Shown in pieces: positions 11,080-24,001 of a stretch of 64,000 nt of DNA (positions are counted from its first letter, which is position 1; each line of letters starts with the position of its first letter). Under the pieces are notes generated by a model. That model searched no databases. It was given only the letters and a program-made list of their open reading frames with translations, and had not been told where the DNA came from. Both the position numbers and the translations under genes were made by a program. The stretch comes from Isoetes taiwanensis (Eukaryota; Streptophyta; Lycopodiopsida; Isoetales; Isoetaceae), in the NCBI GenBank assembly GCA_021234155.1, contig JAJEKV010000005.1:13013787-13077786 (forward strand), given 5' to 3'.

Positions 11080-14000
11080 ATGAAGCGACAAAGGTCGGAT
11101 CAGTCCGGGGAAGTCGCCAAGAACCAAGGGTTTGAAGCCCATGGCAACCCCGAGCCTAAGCCATCGGCGGCGGCGAGGAAACTAAAGACAACTCACGGAA
11201 AATCTTCATTGCGGCCCGAGTTGCTCAAGGTTAGCATTAGACGACTTAGGACCTACAATTTTGATTCGTTTTTTCAGTGCATTTGCAAGTGGTTCATGAT
11301 GTTTGGGGCTCACGAACCACCGGTGTTAGGGGTTACCAAGATGCGGGATCAAAGGGGTTTGGATGGCAGATTTTCTTAAGAAATATGAGCATGTATTGGC
11401 AAAGGCGGAGATCAATAACCATCACATTCCATTGTACTTTGCAAGGGCCTTTGCACTTCATTACAAAGGCATACAAATTATTTGGAATGAGGTAAAGGAG
11501 AATGCTATTTTACGCTAAAAAAGAGCAAAAGGAGTGCGATGTTACACATGCGGTGACCCTAAAATCGTCCAATGTAAAATATGCAAGGTAAATGCCACAG
11601 GTCGGTTTGAAATGCGGATGGATGGGTTGAAGAAATTGGTTGAGAGTAGACTTGTGGATGCTACTATCTTGATTAGCAGATTGAAGGAGTTGAAGGACAA
11701 GAGGAAGCTACTTGAATCCGGAGATTTGCGAGGCTAGAGAGTGAGAGAAGCACATTAAGTAGGGTTGTCCAAAAATCGATGCGCGAGATAAACACTCGGC
11801 TTGCCAAAATTCGATACTAAAGGCAGCGGGGCAGCCAATAGATTTGCAAATGGCATTGGCAAGTCACTTTGAAGAGGAAAAATCAAGTTTTATGGAGGGG
11901 ATGAAAAATTTAACAAAGCCAATCGAAGACATGACTTCGAAGCTGGACATTAGCCCTTTGCCATCCATGAAATCAGCAAGGATTTGGAGATGAATGAAAT
12001 TAGTGAGAGTAGGATAAAGGACATGATGTTACATCTTGAAACATCGGATGTAATTACCTTGCATCCCAGTCCTGTTCTTGCAGTGAGATAGTAAGGCATC
12101 AAATCCTCGTGTGAAGAACACATCTTTGCTCTTGCAATGCATGCCTTGATGATAGTATTTTGGTGTTGCCATCATGTGGACATCCCTATTGCCTTCTTTG
12201 TCTCTCATACAGGTGTCTCTACTTGAACCCGGTGTGTTTTTCATTGTCTTTGGCCTCAAGAACTTACGTGCAAATATGGGAATTTCTACTCAAGGTAATT
12301 TGTTCACTTGATTTCATTTTACGATTGTAGGAATACTTTTTGATATGCAAGTGCTTATTTTTAGATATGTATTTGTTTGGTAGAGTCTTGAATCGACATT
12401 TACCTTCTACATAGACTTAAGTTTTGTTGTTACGGAGAATGAATGTAGTTCAAGGTGCTTGGATTTGGATCTGTACATTCTTTTACGTCATTTACATTTC
12501 TTTCATGTACATGCTTTCTTGCTTCACTTAAATTTTGTCATGTACATGCTTTCTTGCATAACTTACAGACCTGTCTCATGTAGATGCTTTCTTGCATGAC
12601 TTACATTTATTGACACTTTACATTCTTGATTCCTTGTTTGTTAGTTTTGATTACATTTACTTTTTTTTTTGCGAAGCAGGGAGCATCAAGAAACACGAAC
12701 CTCTTTTGTAACGGGTAATGTAAACATGTAGATGATTTATAAACATGTAGAATTTTTTCAGATCGAGTCTAGCTAACTAGCCATTGTCATATCAGGTGTG
12801 AAGCCATTCCTTGAAGGAAGAACCTTGCTACCTAAATTCTCGGATGTTTTGAACCTAAACCAACCAAGGATGATGCCATGTCGTGGGACTCCTTCTACAT
12901 CAGCATCACCTATTAAGGCATTCTCTCACAGCTCGGGAAAGACAGAATCAGGAAAGTTTGTGGAGATGGCAATGCCTAGAATCAGTAAGTTCAAATTTAA
13001 TTGAGTTGATATAAGCTTCAATATTATTTCAGGTTGCTAATTTGTAAGATGTGTGATTGCAGGTGGAATTAGTCTTCAAGAGGAGATCCCAAATTTGGAT
13101 GCCGAGTTGGCTTCCTTGACTCAGCAACAGGTTCCTATCAAAGGTGAGCAGACACTTTTATTTTTGTATGGTGTCATCATTAATTTAGCTTATATTTGTC
13201 CATTCATACAGCTGAAGTAGGTGGCGAGAATATTGACCAAAAATCCCTACCCGCCACGAGAAAAGTACCAGCCATTGTTGAGGGTTTCTACAATAGGTCG
13301 CCATTTAATGAATGTTCTTTTAACTTGTTTTCGATAGTATAGGTATTTAGCTACTTAATTCTTTAGTTGTGTTTGTCTTACACTACCTATTCGAGCACTT
13401 CATATGTACTTGCTGGTCTTGAAGCTCAATATGTTTTCCATTTCTTTGCCCGAAAAAAATGGCGTGAGACTTGCTTTAGCTAGTTTTGGTTTTAAAGCTC
13501 ATCAAGCGGTAACATTTGTTCATGAGGTGCATATTCTCCTAGCTGGTTATGGCGGATGAAGATAAGAAAGCACCAGCAGACTATAGAAGCGATTATCGTG
13601 AAGGAGGAGGATGCTCCCCAAATAACAAGCGGAAGCTTCGAGCGGAAAGGATGCACCGGCTAAGAGTGCAGCTAAGAAAAGGTATGCACTTCATCTTAAC
13701 TCACACCATTTCTTCAACTCACACCATTTCTTGTAGGCAAAAATCATTTGAAAACACAAAATCTCTTGAAGATTCTAAATCGGTGAAGAATCGATCTTTG
13801 ATCTGCAAGGTAATATTATGAAACATTTGTTTTATGCACCGCATGATACTTGACACTTCAATTTGATCCTTGTAGGAGCATGCGTGGCTGTGTTCTTACG
13901 CCTTTCGTGCCTTTCAAGGATAGCCCCCCGATCCTCCCATGAAGGTGGTCGATATTGACCTTGAAGAACTCGTGCACCCGGATCAAGAATGACAAGCCGC

Positions 14001-15003
14001 CTTATTGAGCTGTATGGCAGGTATGCACAAGGTGTTGTAGATGTAATTCTAATTTCATCTCCTATTCTTTGTGTATTTATAATGAAGTATAATTATGACC
14101 TTATCTTCTTGTAGGTACCTGCATCATAATTTGCCATCGGAGTGGAAGAACAAGATTTTCTTTTATCCATCTTTTAACTTTCACTTGTTCAAGGAAGCTC
14201 TGACAAGTAAAAGAAAAAACCGAGGCCTCAAGAAACATTGTAGATATCGTGAAGCGAGGGGAATGAAAAGGGCTGGTTATGTCAAAATGCCGGTATGTTC
14301 TTCTACGGGTGCTTGAGAATGAGCACTTTGTGTTGGCTATATTTGCCTTTGCAGAAGGGAATCCTATAGTTCTTCGTGCACCATCGATTCATATATTGAA
14401 TAGTCTGAAAGCTTTTGCGACAAATGAGAAGGCAATTAGAGGGTATGCATTTCTATCTACTTTCTCCCATTCCTGTCTACTTAAATATTTACATTTCTAC
14501 TTTTAAATGTGCATGTGCGGGCTTCATCATGCGAGATATTGACTCAATCAATGAGTCAAACCTCAAAGCGGTGTTGATTTTATTCGAGAAATAATGTGAA
14601 GGGGCTTGAACATCTTGAAGTACCTCGGCAGCCCGATCTGTCAATTGCGGCTTGTATGTGATGGCTGCATGCACAAATTTGTAAAACGCGGTTGTCGGAA
14701 ATAAGGAGTTGAAGGTAAGTGTCAATTCTCTTGCAAGCTTTTAGTTTACACCATTTTTACATTTTGTTTGCTTTAATGCACTATGCACGAGGTTACAGCA
14801 GGCTGGTTTTCACCGCGATTATCGCTAGGTCGGTGAGCATATGCGCAAGAAGCCACAGCTTAAGCGGTGTGAAGATGGAGAAGCCATTGATGTGTCGATT
14901 GGTAGATGAATCTAACCATTTGTTTATGAGTTTTGTGGATGAGCGGGTTGTTTTCAGATTTGATCAACACTTGGTTTATGCTCGATATCATAAGCACGTA
15001 TAA
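11080..15003 (+). pseudogene. Ulp1/C48-type cysteine protease gene of transposon type, broken
   Basis: A series of plus-strand exon-like pieces starts with ATG at 11,080 (MKRQRSDQSGEV, basic, low complexity). It continues through a Cys-rich piece near 11,540 (RCYTCGDPKIVQCKICK) and Ser/Lys-rich pieces at 12.8-13.7 kb. The recognisable domain is at 14.0-14.7 kb. LIELYGRYLHHNLPSEWKNK and FKEALTSKRKN are followed in another frame by YVLLRVLENEHFVLAIF, and later by VNCGLYVMAACTN at about 14,640-14,670. The order matches the C48 (SUMO/Ulp1) fold, with the catalytic His in ENEHF and the catalytic Cys in NCG. The usual Asp after the His block (a V-x-LDS motif) is disrupted to VLRAPS. Several frameshifts and stops make the gene inactive. 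Ulp1 domains of this kind commonly occur in plant Mutator, CACTA and other transposons. It faces the transposase-like gene at 16.9-20.0 kb convergently, so the two may derive from one element, though no termini were found. Confidence 0.65.
12480..12610 (+). repeat. Degenerate tandem repeat with CATGTACATGCTTTCTTGC core
   Basis: Three to four units of roughly 45-50 bp carry TCATGTACATGCTTTCTTGC or a close variant followed by ACTTACA- or ACTTAAA-like sequence. It lies between exon-like pieces of the Ulp1-type gene, probably in an intron. Confidence 0.65.
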
Positions 15004-15291
15004 AATTCGGATCTTGGTAATACCTTGAGCGCCTAATGGAATCACTGCATAAAAATCAGACTTTGTTTTGGCCTAGTTGCCTTCAAAATTTCGGATGTAC
15101 TTGGCGAGTGCCTCAACCAATTAATTTTGAAAAAATGACATAAGTTGTGCCATATGGCATTATTCTAAAGCATGTATCGGTTTTACGCGGTGTCAATTTA
15201 TCCCAAGTGTTTTGTATGTCTTTCATTTCTCCTGTTCTTAAATTATCCTCATAAAAGTTCTACCACTTATTGACAACTTAAGCTCATATTA

Positions 15292-15427
15292 GATGAGTGC
15301 TTCAAGATGATGAATGTGAGGTCATGATCTTACATGACTTGATCATTTGAGATGGGTTGGATGAGTGCTCCAAGATGATGAATGTGAGGTCATGATCTTA
15401 CATGACTTGATCATTTGAGATGGGTTT
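15292..15427. repeat. Tandem duplication, 68-bp unit x2
   Basis: Units starting at 15,292 and 15,360 are nearly identical (GATGAGTGCT, TCAAGATGATGAATGTGAGG, TCATGATCTTACATGACTTG). They differ at only one or two positions, so the duplication is recent. Confidence 0.9.
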
Positions 15428-16029
15428 GATGATAGTGTATGCTTGATACATCCCATTTCTTTTCCGACTCACTAAGTCCCCAACACTTGACTTACGAGTG
15501 CGGTGACTTCGGACTCGGACTATGTACCTTCACATTCTTCTGCGGCAACCTCTGCTTTTCGGACTCCAACTTTTCATGGGGTCCATGGCGAGGGAGGTGA
15601 AGGTACAAATTGACTTGATGGATACACTTTCATCCCCCTCGAAATGTTAGTGCAAGGTATTTCAGTTTTTTTTTTGATAAGTGCACACTTTTTTGCTTCC
15701 ATCCCATCTTTGTGACTTCATGATCTGAGCCCATGGGATTGAGATGGACAAGTGCATTGACAATTTTGTAATCTCGACCATGTACATGAGATATAGTTGT
15801 AAATTTTGACATGTACATGAGATACGATTTGTAAATTTTGAAGTCGACCATGTCAATATTTTGACATTGTGAACATGTACACTATTTTGACATTTAACCA
15901 CCTCTATCTAAATATATAAAATCTCTATCTCCTTCAAATCGGACACTTCATAGAACTATCATGCCTAGCATCCAAAGCATAAATTCTGCACAAAATTGTC
16001 GGAGCACAATTAGGAGGAGATGTTAATAA

Positions 16030-16440
16030 GTTGTATAAGTGGTCAAGATGTCAAACATTGCACAAAAGTACTAGCACTTTGTGCACAAGTGTTAAATAAT
16101 TCTACGCTATAAGTGGTGAGGACAAGATGTCAACACTTGTGCACAAGGTGTTAACACTTTGTGCACAAGTGTTAACTACTGTGCTGCGTGTTAAATAACT
16201 TGTATAAGTGGCAAGGGAAAAAAAAAAAACTTCGTGTCCCTTTTTTTATTTTTACAAGGTCAATAATGTCTTGCCAAGGTTCAAGACCTTTGTGCAACTT
16301 GTGTCAAGATGTCAAACCTTGCACAAGGTGTTAACACTTTTTGCACTTTGTGTCAAGATGTCAAACCTTGCACAAGGTGTTAACACTTTGTGCACTTTGT
16401 GGCAAGATGTCAAACCTTGCACTTTGTGTTAACACTTTTA
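16030..16440. repeat. 49-bp minisatellite with palindrome-like TTGCACAAGGTGTTAACAC words
   Basis: Two near-perfect 49-bp units start at 16,305 and 16,354, with a partial third at 16,403. Each begins CAAGATGTCAAACCTTGCAC and ends with a GTGCACTTTGTG-like run. The preceding 270 bp carries degenerate GTGCACAAGTGTTAA words in the same style. No coding role is apparent. Confidence 0.85.
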
Positions 16441-16906
16441 ATTTTACAAGGTCAATAAAGACCCCACCAATTCTAAAGTAGCCAAAGTTATGGTTTAGGG
16501 TACAACATAAGTGTCCCCATATAAGTCCCCCATTCTAAAGGATACAATATAAGTGTCCCCATTGTTTAAAAAGAGGCATCTTGAGCTATGTCGGTATAAG
16601 TTGTCTTGTAAGCCCTGGATCAAACAAGCAAATTCAAAACCACAACACTAGGCACTTCCAAAATGGCTCTTACCATATATACACTCACGAAATATGAACC
16701 ATTAACCTAAGGTAGCCATTAACCTTGAGTTTTCAAGTACAAGTACAAGTGTCTCAAGTACATGTACAAGTGTCTTGAACCTACCTGCTGCCAATGTATT
16801 CACTTTAATATTGAAAACAAGTGATCAGAATTGTTCTGCTGGCCAAACACATGACAATAATTATGTAGCGATGTACAAAAGGTAAACTTGATACAAAGAC
16901 AGAAAT

Positions 16907-19900
16907 TCACGGTACATCTACAATCTCAGGGTGATTTCCTAATAGCATCTCGTGCCAATACTGAGACAGTTCATATGCATAAGCAGCACCTTTTATCTTG
17001 TGCTTGACTGGCTCCAATGCGAAGCGAACCCCTATTACAGACTCGGGAGGGACAAAAACCTTCTTCTCTTTTAGTAACCTGTACTTCTGATGGCAGCTAG
17101 GGATCAGCTCGAAGTAGTTGCCTGTAATAACCTCATCACCTCTGAAAAATAAGTTTCCATAGTCATCCATGGTATCTACCTCGAGTACATGTTTTACCGA
17201 TTGCATTGAAGGATATAATAAGGGACCCCCTCATGATTTATGCAGGTGTGAAGCATCAAAATAATCACCAAACTGCGGCGTCTCGTCAATATTATCCTCG
17301 TCATTTGCCCATAAATCCTCGGCCTCATCAACATCTCGGGATTGATCTTACTAATTGGCTCTAGTTTTCGCAACTCCACCTACCACAATGGTCGGCATTC
17401 TCACAAGCGAGGCCAATTAAAATTGATGCATGCTTTGCAAAAACATGAAAGAGGTGCGCACAATAATTTTGTAGCATCGTTTGAGTCTATTGAAGACACA
17501 CAATGAAGTGATTGCCGCCTTTTCTTTGGAAGTACATCATGTGCTTGGGACCGATCAATGTCAGTCACCTCCCGAATACCCTCTCCACATCTGATTTTTT
17601 TCTCCCTCAATACTTGACACGCCTTGATTCTTTGCATCTTTTACTATCTTCCCATCCTTTTTCCTTTGTTACGCTTCAAGCCACAATTTAGAGATTGCCC
17701 CTTCCCCATCGTGTGTTCCCTTCCCATGTCACGAACCAAAGAAATTCCACGCATTCTTATCTTATGTTGAACATGGTATCTTGTCACATGATAGAATGCT
17801 CTTCTAGATTTAAGGCGGGCTGCACAACCATCGGACCAAACCAAATGGTATTTCAAATGGCCACCACCATTCTCTTGCAACCATTTGAGGTGCATCTTGA
17901 ATGCATCTTATGCTGAAGTGGGTATCATGAGTTTTGTCGATGCGAAATAAATGAGTGCACACATTTTCTCAATCGCCATTTACCTTGAACATGGTGATAT
18001 GAACGAGAATACTAATTTGTTCATTGTACCAATCTTTGAGCTTGAATCTCGTTGAATGGCTTCAAAGTATAATTTTCGGAAAAATCAACAAGCGATAGCA
18101 GATAAATCGTTAGCGAAGTGTTAGGTATGCATTCTTTGAGCTGCTTGCTTTGCCAATGTGCCACAAAATTGTGATATATAAACTTAGACATATGGTTGAA
18201 CATCTTTCCAACATCTCCTTTGCCTTTGCCCTTCTTGTCAACTAACCCGAGCCGGGAAGTTCCCTTTTTGAAGGTTCATTAACATAGTTATAGACTTGCC
18301 AATCGGTAGAATCCTCGATGCTTCCATCCTTCTCTCACGGGACACAACTCAATTGCTTGTTTCCCCAAGTTGTCACATTTTGTTTCCATGTAGGCTAGCT
18401 TGTGCCACTCCTCATCGGTAGCCCTCGGGCATACCATGGCTCTCCAAAGCGTGCTCACATTATCATAATACGCTTCTTGGCTTGGCAAATCCAGGCATTA
18501 ACCTGAAGCACACACATTGCAATTGCAAGTACAATTCTCGTGGAATTTTGACCTCATCATATTGAAAGCCTTCTTATATAAATCTTTTGCTCATGCTTCA
18601 CTGTGGCCGGGTATTCCTCTCCTTTAGCTTTCGTGTATGCAAGAAGGTTTTAAGTATTGAATTGCACGATGCCAATTTTGACTTTTGGATCTTTCGATCA
18701 ACAAAGATTTGGTATAATTCAGCTGCAAAAGTACTTTGTCGAGAATCTTACAAAATATTAGAATGTACATTCTATATGTTTTTTAATGTATCTTCCACAT
18801 TCTTACATCTAAGTACTTTCTTCCTCAAAACCCCACATCCTTACATAATAGCTACTCTATGAAAAGCATTCACATATTTTCTTGACATCTACTACATTCC
18901 CTAAAGTAGCTTCCTTTAGTTTTATTTTCTTACATCTATAGCACATCTCTAGGTTAGCTTCAAGTATACCTTCAAGTTGGATTCAATGTAAAGCATGTCA
19001 ATATAACTTCTACAAGAAAAACTGAATAACATTTCTTGATGCATGATGTGGAACATGCTTGTCTGAGAGAAAAAGACTCTTGTCACTGCAAAAATGTAGA
19101 AAACATCTACATGACTACATACATTCCTAGCTAAAAGTACATTTGATGTTCGGATCGAAAATTCAAAAACTATGTGACTCCTCCATGACCCTAAAATACT
19201 AGCATGTACATGTGTAATGTCGATGTCTTGAATTGGTTGGATCCTCTTCTTCATGACATCTCTTACCTTTGGTGATACTTTTTGTATTATCTAACCAGAG
19301 CTGAACAACTCTGTCCTTCATAGCCTGATCTATGGCATTTTTTCTTGGCTTTCGTCCTGCTAATGCCCACAGATTTGCTCCACACGGTGACATTTTTTTC
19401 CTCCTTTCTGCTGCTAGCTTCATATTTCTAGGATGCAATTTGAGGATTTTGGTTTTGCGATTGTGATGTGGCTGTAATACTCCTTCCTTTCCAACTACCA
19501 TGGAAAGAACAGCGTGTGTTTTGACAAGCTTGTCATTGCTATTAGCACGTTTCACTTCTTGGAGGCCATCCTTAAGGTTTTCAAATAAATCTCTTTTCAC
19601 AATAGCCTCTTTAGGCCTTCCAACAATAGGGCCAAATAAAAAGTCAATCTACTATCCCGGAGCAATTTTCCGGCAAAAGTTTTTTTTTGTTTTTGGATTC
19701 AATCTAGAAACTTGATTTAGTATGTGATTCATGAGAATCATTCACCCTTCTTCTAATCTGTTTTGTCCCATATCCGGCCTCTCTCTTGCATCTTTTTGAT
19801 GAAGATTGGTTGTCCCCAGAAGAAATGCATGTAGAGTCCTCCTCAATAGCAAAATTCGAATCTGATGGTAAGTCCTCCTCAAGAACAAGATCCGAATCTG

Positions 19901-19955
19901 TTGTTGCTGGTGAATTTGATTCTGCCATAGCTTCATACATTCCAAGATCGATCAA
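16907..19955 (-). pseudogene. Transposase-like gene (DFxENY / WSDGCxxxxK family), broken
   Basis: Reading on the minus strand from about 19,955, there is an acidic, Ser-rich N-terminus (MIDLGMYEAMAESNSP). Near 19.3-19.5 kb follow ILKLHPRNMKLAAERRKK and NAIDQAMKDRVVQLWLDNT. At 18.0-18.5 kb come a Cys-containing piece (METKCDNLGKQAIELCP) and FVAHWQSKQLKECIPN plus SLVDFSENYTLKPFNEIQAQ. At 17.65-17.9 kb is LVWSDGCAARLKSRRAFYHV followed by a frame-shifted GHGKG-like region, and at 16.9-17.2 kb a C-terminal domain (NYFELIPSCHQKYRLLKEKK). The ENY...IQ, WSDG...K and GHGKG...DG blocks in this order are known to me from a widespread family of uncharacterised, transposon-type proteins in plants and animals. 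I infer a DDE-like enzyme from the Asp and Glu residues. Multiple frameshifts and stops disable it. The C-terminal 99-residue frame (17,206-16,907) is the best preserved part. Confidence 0.65.
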
Positions 19956-20337
19956 ACAGGCATAGAAATGGGGATCCTATTCTTGGTTCCAATGAGAAAG
20001 GGGTTTCAATCCGGTAGCTTCAATCCTGTGGAGGGAGTTCAAAACTCAAAACGTGCCCCCAAATTCGTGGGTTGCCAAAAATAATTGCAAAAGAATCTCC
20101 GTGGACCAAAAGCATTAATGATAAATGACCCATGTAAAATTCAAATTTTACCTTAAATTCACTTTAAGCTAGTGTATTTTTTTACATCAATTTGCAAGAA
20201 ATACAAGACACCCTTTCATGCTTCTACCCAACAACTCCAAAGTAAAGTAGACTTAATAGATTGTAGGATGCTGCAAAACTCTCTTCGATTGGCTTATGAA
20301 CAAGACAAGCACGCGAGTATAACCAGGTATCAGATTG

Positions 20338-20369
20338 AACCATCATTCAATTAAATTGGGATTATGTCT
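20338..20369 (+). repeat. Terminal inverted repeat, element 1, left
   Basis: A 32-bp terminus starting AACCATCATTC. It is identical to the reverse complement of 32,864-32,895 and is followed inward by ATTCCAAAATCGCGCC (right-type subterminal sequence, shared with 54,515-54,536 in reverse). Confidence 0.85.
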
Positions 20370-20662
20370 ATTCCAAAATCGCGCCGTATAAGCCTTTTAT
20401 TGACCATTATATTGAATTAACCACACTTTTGCACTGATTTCATTTTCGGGCTAGGAAGATGCATTTTATGTTGAAATGCAAAGGCATCCAAATATTCGGT
20501 GCAAATGACCCATATTATGAAAGAATGTTGGCAATATAAAAAGTAGGAAATTGCTTATTAATTCGTACAATCACCGACGACAACGAAATCTAAACATTGA
20601 AATTGTAGTGTTTTACGAATAAATAACAGCAAGCAAGTTGCTACAAAACGAGATTTTTGGTC

Positions 20663-20684
20663 AAATCGCGCGTAAGCGCGATTT
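20663..20684. repeat. CG-rich palindrome with AAATCGCGC arms
   Basis: Nine-base perfect arms AAATCGCGC / GCGCGATTT are separated by GTAA. The arm matches the AAAATCGCGCC motif that lies just inside the element terminus at about 20,376. This is the first of a series of similar palindromes. Confidence 0.85.
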
Positions 20685-20689
20685 TATTC

Positions 20690-22600
20690 AAGATAAATAA
20701 CGTATTATAGTGGAACATAAACTTTAAAACTAATCCGAATCATCGCCGACAAAGGCTGCGGCGGTGTCGAGATCCTATCGATCATGAACAAACCATGCTC
20801 GATTCCATATAAGATGGATTACAACATCAAAGGGATCAGGATAGAAGTTTTGACGGATTCATAGCAACGACATCAAGCCAGTCCCGAAGTTCTATTTCTA
20901 GCTCAGCGGCACTCGGCAGAGAGGTGCATGGTTCATCTGGCGAGGGTAATAGAATGTGCCATAATAACAAGCGGATGGAGCCCGGGCCAGATGGTTTGCC
21001 AATTTCATGCATACCTATTTATAGACACCTAAATTATTGATGGTATATACATACAAATTATTGCAAGTATAGCAAAACCATACACATAATATAAAAGAAC
21101 AATACGCATACGTAACCAATAATGCCGATATAAGAACACAATAAATATTCGAAAGAGGTTGGTGTAAAGTATATTTCATATTCAAAACTTTTGGAAAGTG
21201 TATTTCTGTATACATATATATCAAAAAGTTCCCTTTCTAGAACGATCTTTCTCTAGGTCCCCTGTCAATTTCCTGTCCGATTAAGTTTAAGGGTATAGTG
21301 TTTGTATCTCTTCTAACCGTTTTTCCTGTAGCTATTTCAGTGCAAGATCGCGACAAAAAGGGGGAAGTCATCTTTGTCAAAATCTTCGGGATGATAGGAT
21401 GGTGGATTTAGTGATCTGTGGATCGATTGAAGCAACACTTCAAGGCGTCATCATCAACTATAATGATGTCTTCCTTCTCCGAATGCCCAAGTCATCCATC
21501 ATGTCGCTCAAGCATTTCACAAATATTTTTTACTGTAGGATCCTTCGGGTTATTGAATGACTTACATTTGCTCTCGATCCCAAGCGGATGCCCAATCTCT
21601 ATGTAACTTCGGGAACTACTCTCAAAACTTCTGTATATTTCTATTCTCCATCGACGACCAAATTAAATGAAATAAAGTGAAAGCTTGGTCTAACATCTCC
21701 TTCGAATCTGGCCCGCGGATATACCCATTTCAGACTGTCTCAAATGGTTTTACGTGCATACCATGATAAAGGGAATTGTGCTTTAGGTAACGTTTTGCGA
21801 GAGCACTCCATTCAAATCGAACAGGAATTTTCGAGGAAACTGGATTAGGGTGCGTAATAATAAAGTACACACTTGTGAGACAAGGAAAAAGAAAATTGAA
21901 ATCGCCGGGGCGGCGATTTTCAATTTCGTTTTTGAAGAATTGAAATCGCTACCTGGCGCCGATTTTCATTTCGTTTGAATAACATACCTTTACGGTTCTG
22001 TTCAACATCCGCAATGATGAGCTTACTCTCGGCGTCTTGAGGGAAGTGAAGCCACATCACTTAGTGTTTGAACTAAGGTTGATACTTCATTACTCTTTAT
22101 GCTAACCCGACTTGAAGCTTTCCGAATCCTTTGTATCATCTAGGATTTTGTCTTCCGTTTGCGTTACCTACATCCACTTCCGATTCGGATTTTCCAATGT
22201 GATTGGAATGATAGGCACGCTCTCGGCCGCATAGTTAACTGCCGCTTGTCGATATTCTTCTTTATGTGCTCCATATGCTTTCTCATTTCTTCCGCTCTGC
22301 AGCCCGGATCTGCCAGTAATTAGGACTTAGATTTTGGAAGCTTTATTTTTGCACTACCTAGCGGACCCTAGGTGCCACCTCTAGCACTTTCTCGTAAAAA
22401 AATATCAAGGAAGTCCTTGGCTTGACCATCGAGACCACACTTTGGCATTTTCTAGCTAGCTTGAGCTTCCCTACCGACATAACCTCAGACATGAAACTCC
22501 CAACACGTAGACTCTAAAGGGCGAAGGCTTCAATCGAAAACTTCGAAGGGCCAAAGAAAACCCGTACTTATTCAGCCTCCCTTATCTTGTCAGTAGCTCA
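20690..22600. other. Element 1 interior without a supported gene
   Basis: Only short frames are seen. The notable structures are the two adjacent CG-rich hairpins at 21,891-21,967. The rest may be introns or the 3' end of the minus-strand gene that starts near 26.1 kb. Confidence 0.4.
21891..21967. repeat. Two adjacent CG-rich hairpins
   Basis: The first (21,891-21,927) has arms GAAAATTGAAATCGCC and GGCGATTTTCAATTTC around a GGGGC loop. The second (21,942-21,967) has GAAATCG ... CGATTTTC arms around CTACCTGGCGC. Both keep the A/T-outside, GCGCC-inside design of the series. Confidence 0.85.
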
Positions 22601-24001
22601 TACTTGATTGGTGAATTAAGGACGAGTGGTCGACCAGCTTTTTTCTTCTTCCTCTTCCTCTTCGTCCTCTTCAAAGTCCACATCCACATCTGCAGTCTCC
22701 TTCCCTTTGTCTTCAAACATTGGATTCGACATAAAAATATTTTTCAATAGGGGTTCATCTGGCCGATAGCAATCGCCAAGCAATCTTCTCACCTTCCGGT
22801 TTCCCCTTGAGTCTTTCATATTTTTATCATCCATAATGGCTATCATAAGGACTAGCACATGTGAGATCTTACTTCGGTACTAAACTCACTATCTTTGTTT
22901 TCATCTATCATTCTTGCTTGCCCCATCACTTTAATGCATTCGAGATCATTTGCAGCGGCTAGTGCATAGGCGTGGGACATGTCAAGTGGCAAACTATCCA
23001 CGATAGTATAATGCATCTCGGGCCGTAAAACCACTGCATGTGTTGAAGAAGGTGCTGTAATCATCTTGTGTCCATCTCGTGCCACGGCTATCAAGAACAA
23101 ATAGAGTGATGTCGGTTGGCCCTTCACCCACGTCTGGTATGGCACACTTATAACCAGTGGACACCTTATAGAAAAAAGGAGACTCGTCTACTGCCGTCTT
23201 CTTCACCAAAGCAACTTTTCTTTTTAGGTCGGGGCCTTAACTTTCGTGTGAATCCCCTTAAGAGTTGCCACATTCTTCGCCTTTTGCTGCTTCACAAAAT
23301 CTTTTGACCAAAATACATATTTCTTAATGTCATCATTAGATACGTTGTACTTTTGCATTAAGCCTATCTCTGATAACATGAAGTCTCCTGAGAGCCTTTG
23401 CAGTTCTTCGCCAACAGCTTTTTTCAGGACTTTCATATTTTTTATCGATTCGCATGCATCTTCGAAAGATGTCATGTGCTTTGCTGCAGACGTTTTCTTG
23501 TAGATAACTTCCTTTCTGATGCAACTATCTAGAACGAGATTAATTACGCATCATCCAATCCTTGTGCCTTTCTCATTTACGTGATACCTATATAAAAAAT
23601 AGACGATTATCTTGGGAAACCACGCCATAACGAATCGGCAACTTCTTTTTCGAATAAGCGCCCCAAAATTCGTTCCATTTTTCCCATACCTAGTCGAAGA
23701 AAAAAACAATCTTGCGGGGCATCCTTTGGCACTTTGTTTGCTCTTACGAGCCGACTTTGTGCATCCCTTTTTTTCTTCTTTGATCTAGTGCCCTTGGTCT
23801 TGTCTCAGTATTATGGTTTGGCACGGTGTCCTTTCTAGTAATTTGAATTCGCACTCTTAGATTGCCCTTGTCCGTTTCGGCATTGGTTTTCCATATTCGA
23901 TCCATTGTTACTGGCGTGCGCATAAGCTGATTTCCACATATGGATTTGCAAAATATGGGCCGTTAGATAAAAAAAATAGACAGTAGTGAAAGTAACAATA
24001 T

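Larger units (their letters stand above)
15004..16906. other. Repeat-rich spacer between two convergent broken genes
   Basis: No gene is seen. The spacer holds a 68-bp duplication (15,292-15,427), repeated CATGTACATGAGATA words near 15,780-15,890 and a 49-bp minisatellite (16,305-16,440) with degenerate flanks from about 16,030. It separates the Ulp1-type gene (plus) from the transposase-like gene (minus), as expected for the middle of an element with convergent genes. Confidence 0.5.

Noticed and set aside
16030..16440. CRISPR-like array
   Set aside because: Units are contiguous tandem copies without unique spacers of constant length, and the DNA is plant nuclear.
10750..20330. Terminal inverted repeats around the Ulp1/transposase-like pair
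   Set aside because: I compared the flanks near 10.75-10.9 kb with 20.0-20.2 kb by eye and found no convincing inverted match or target duplication.
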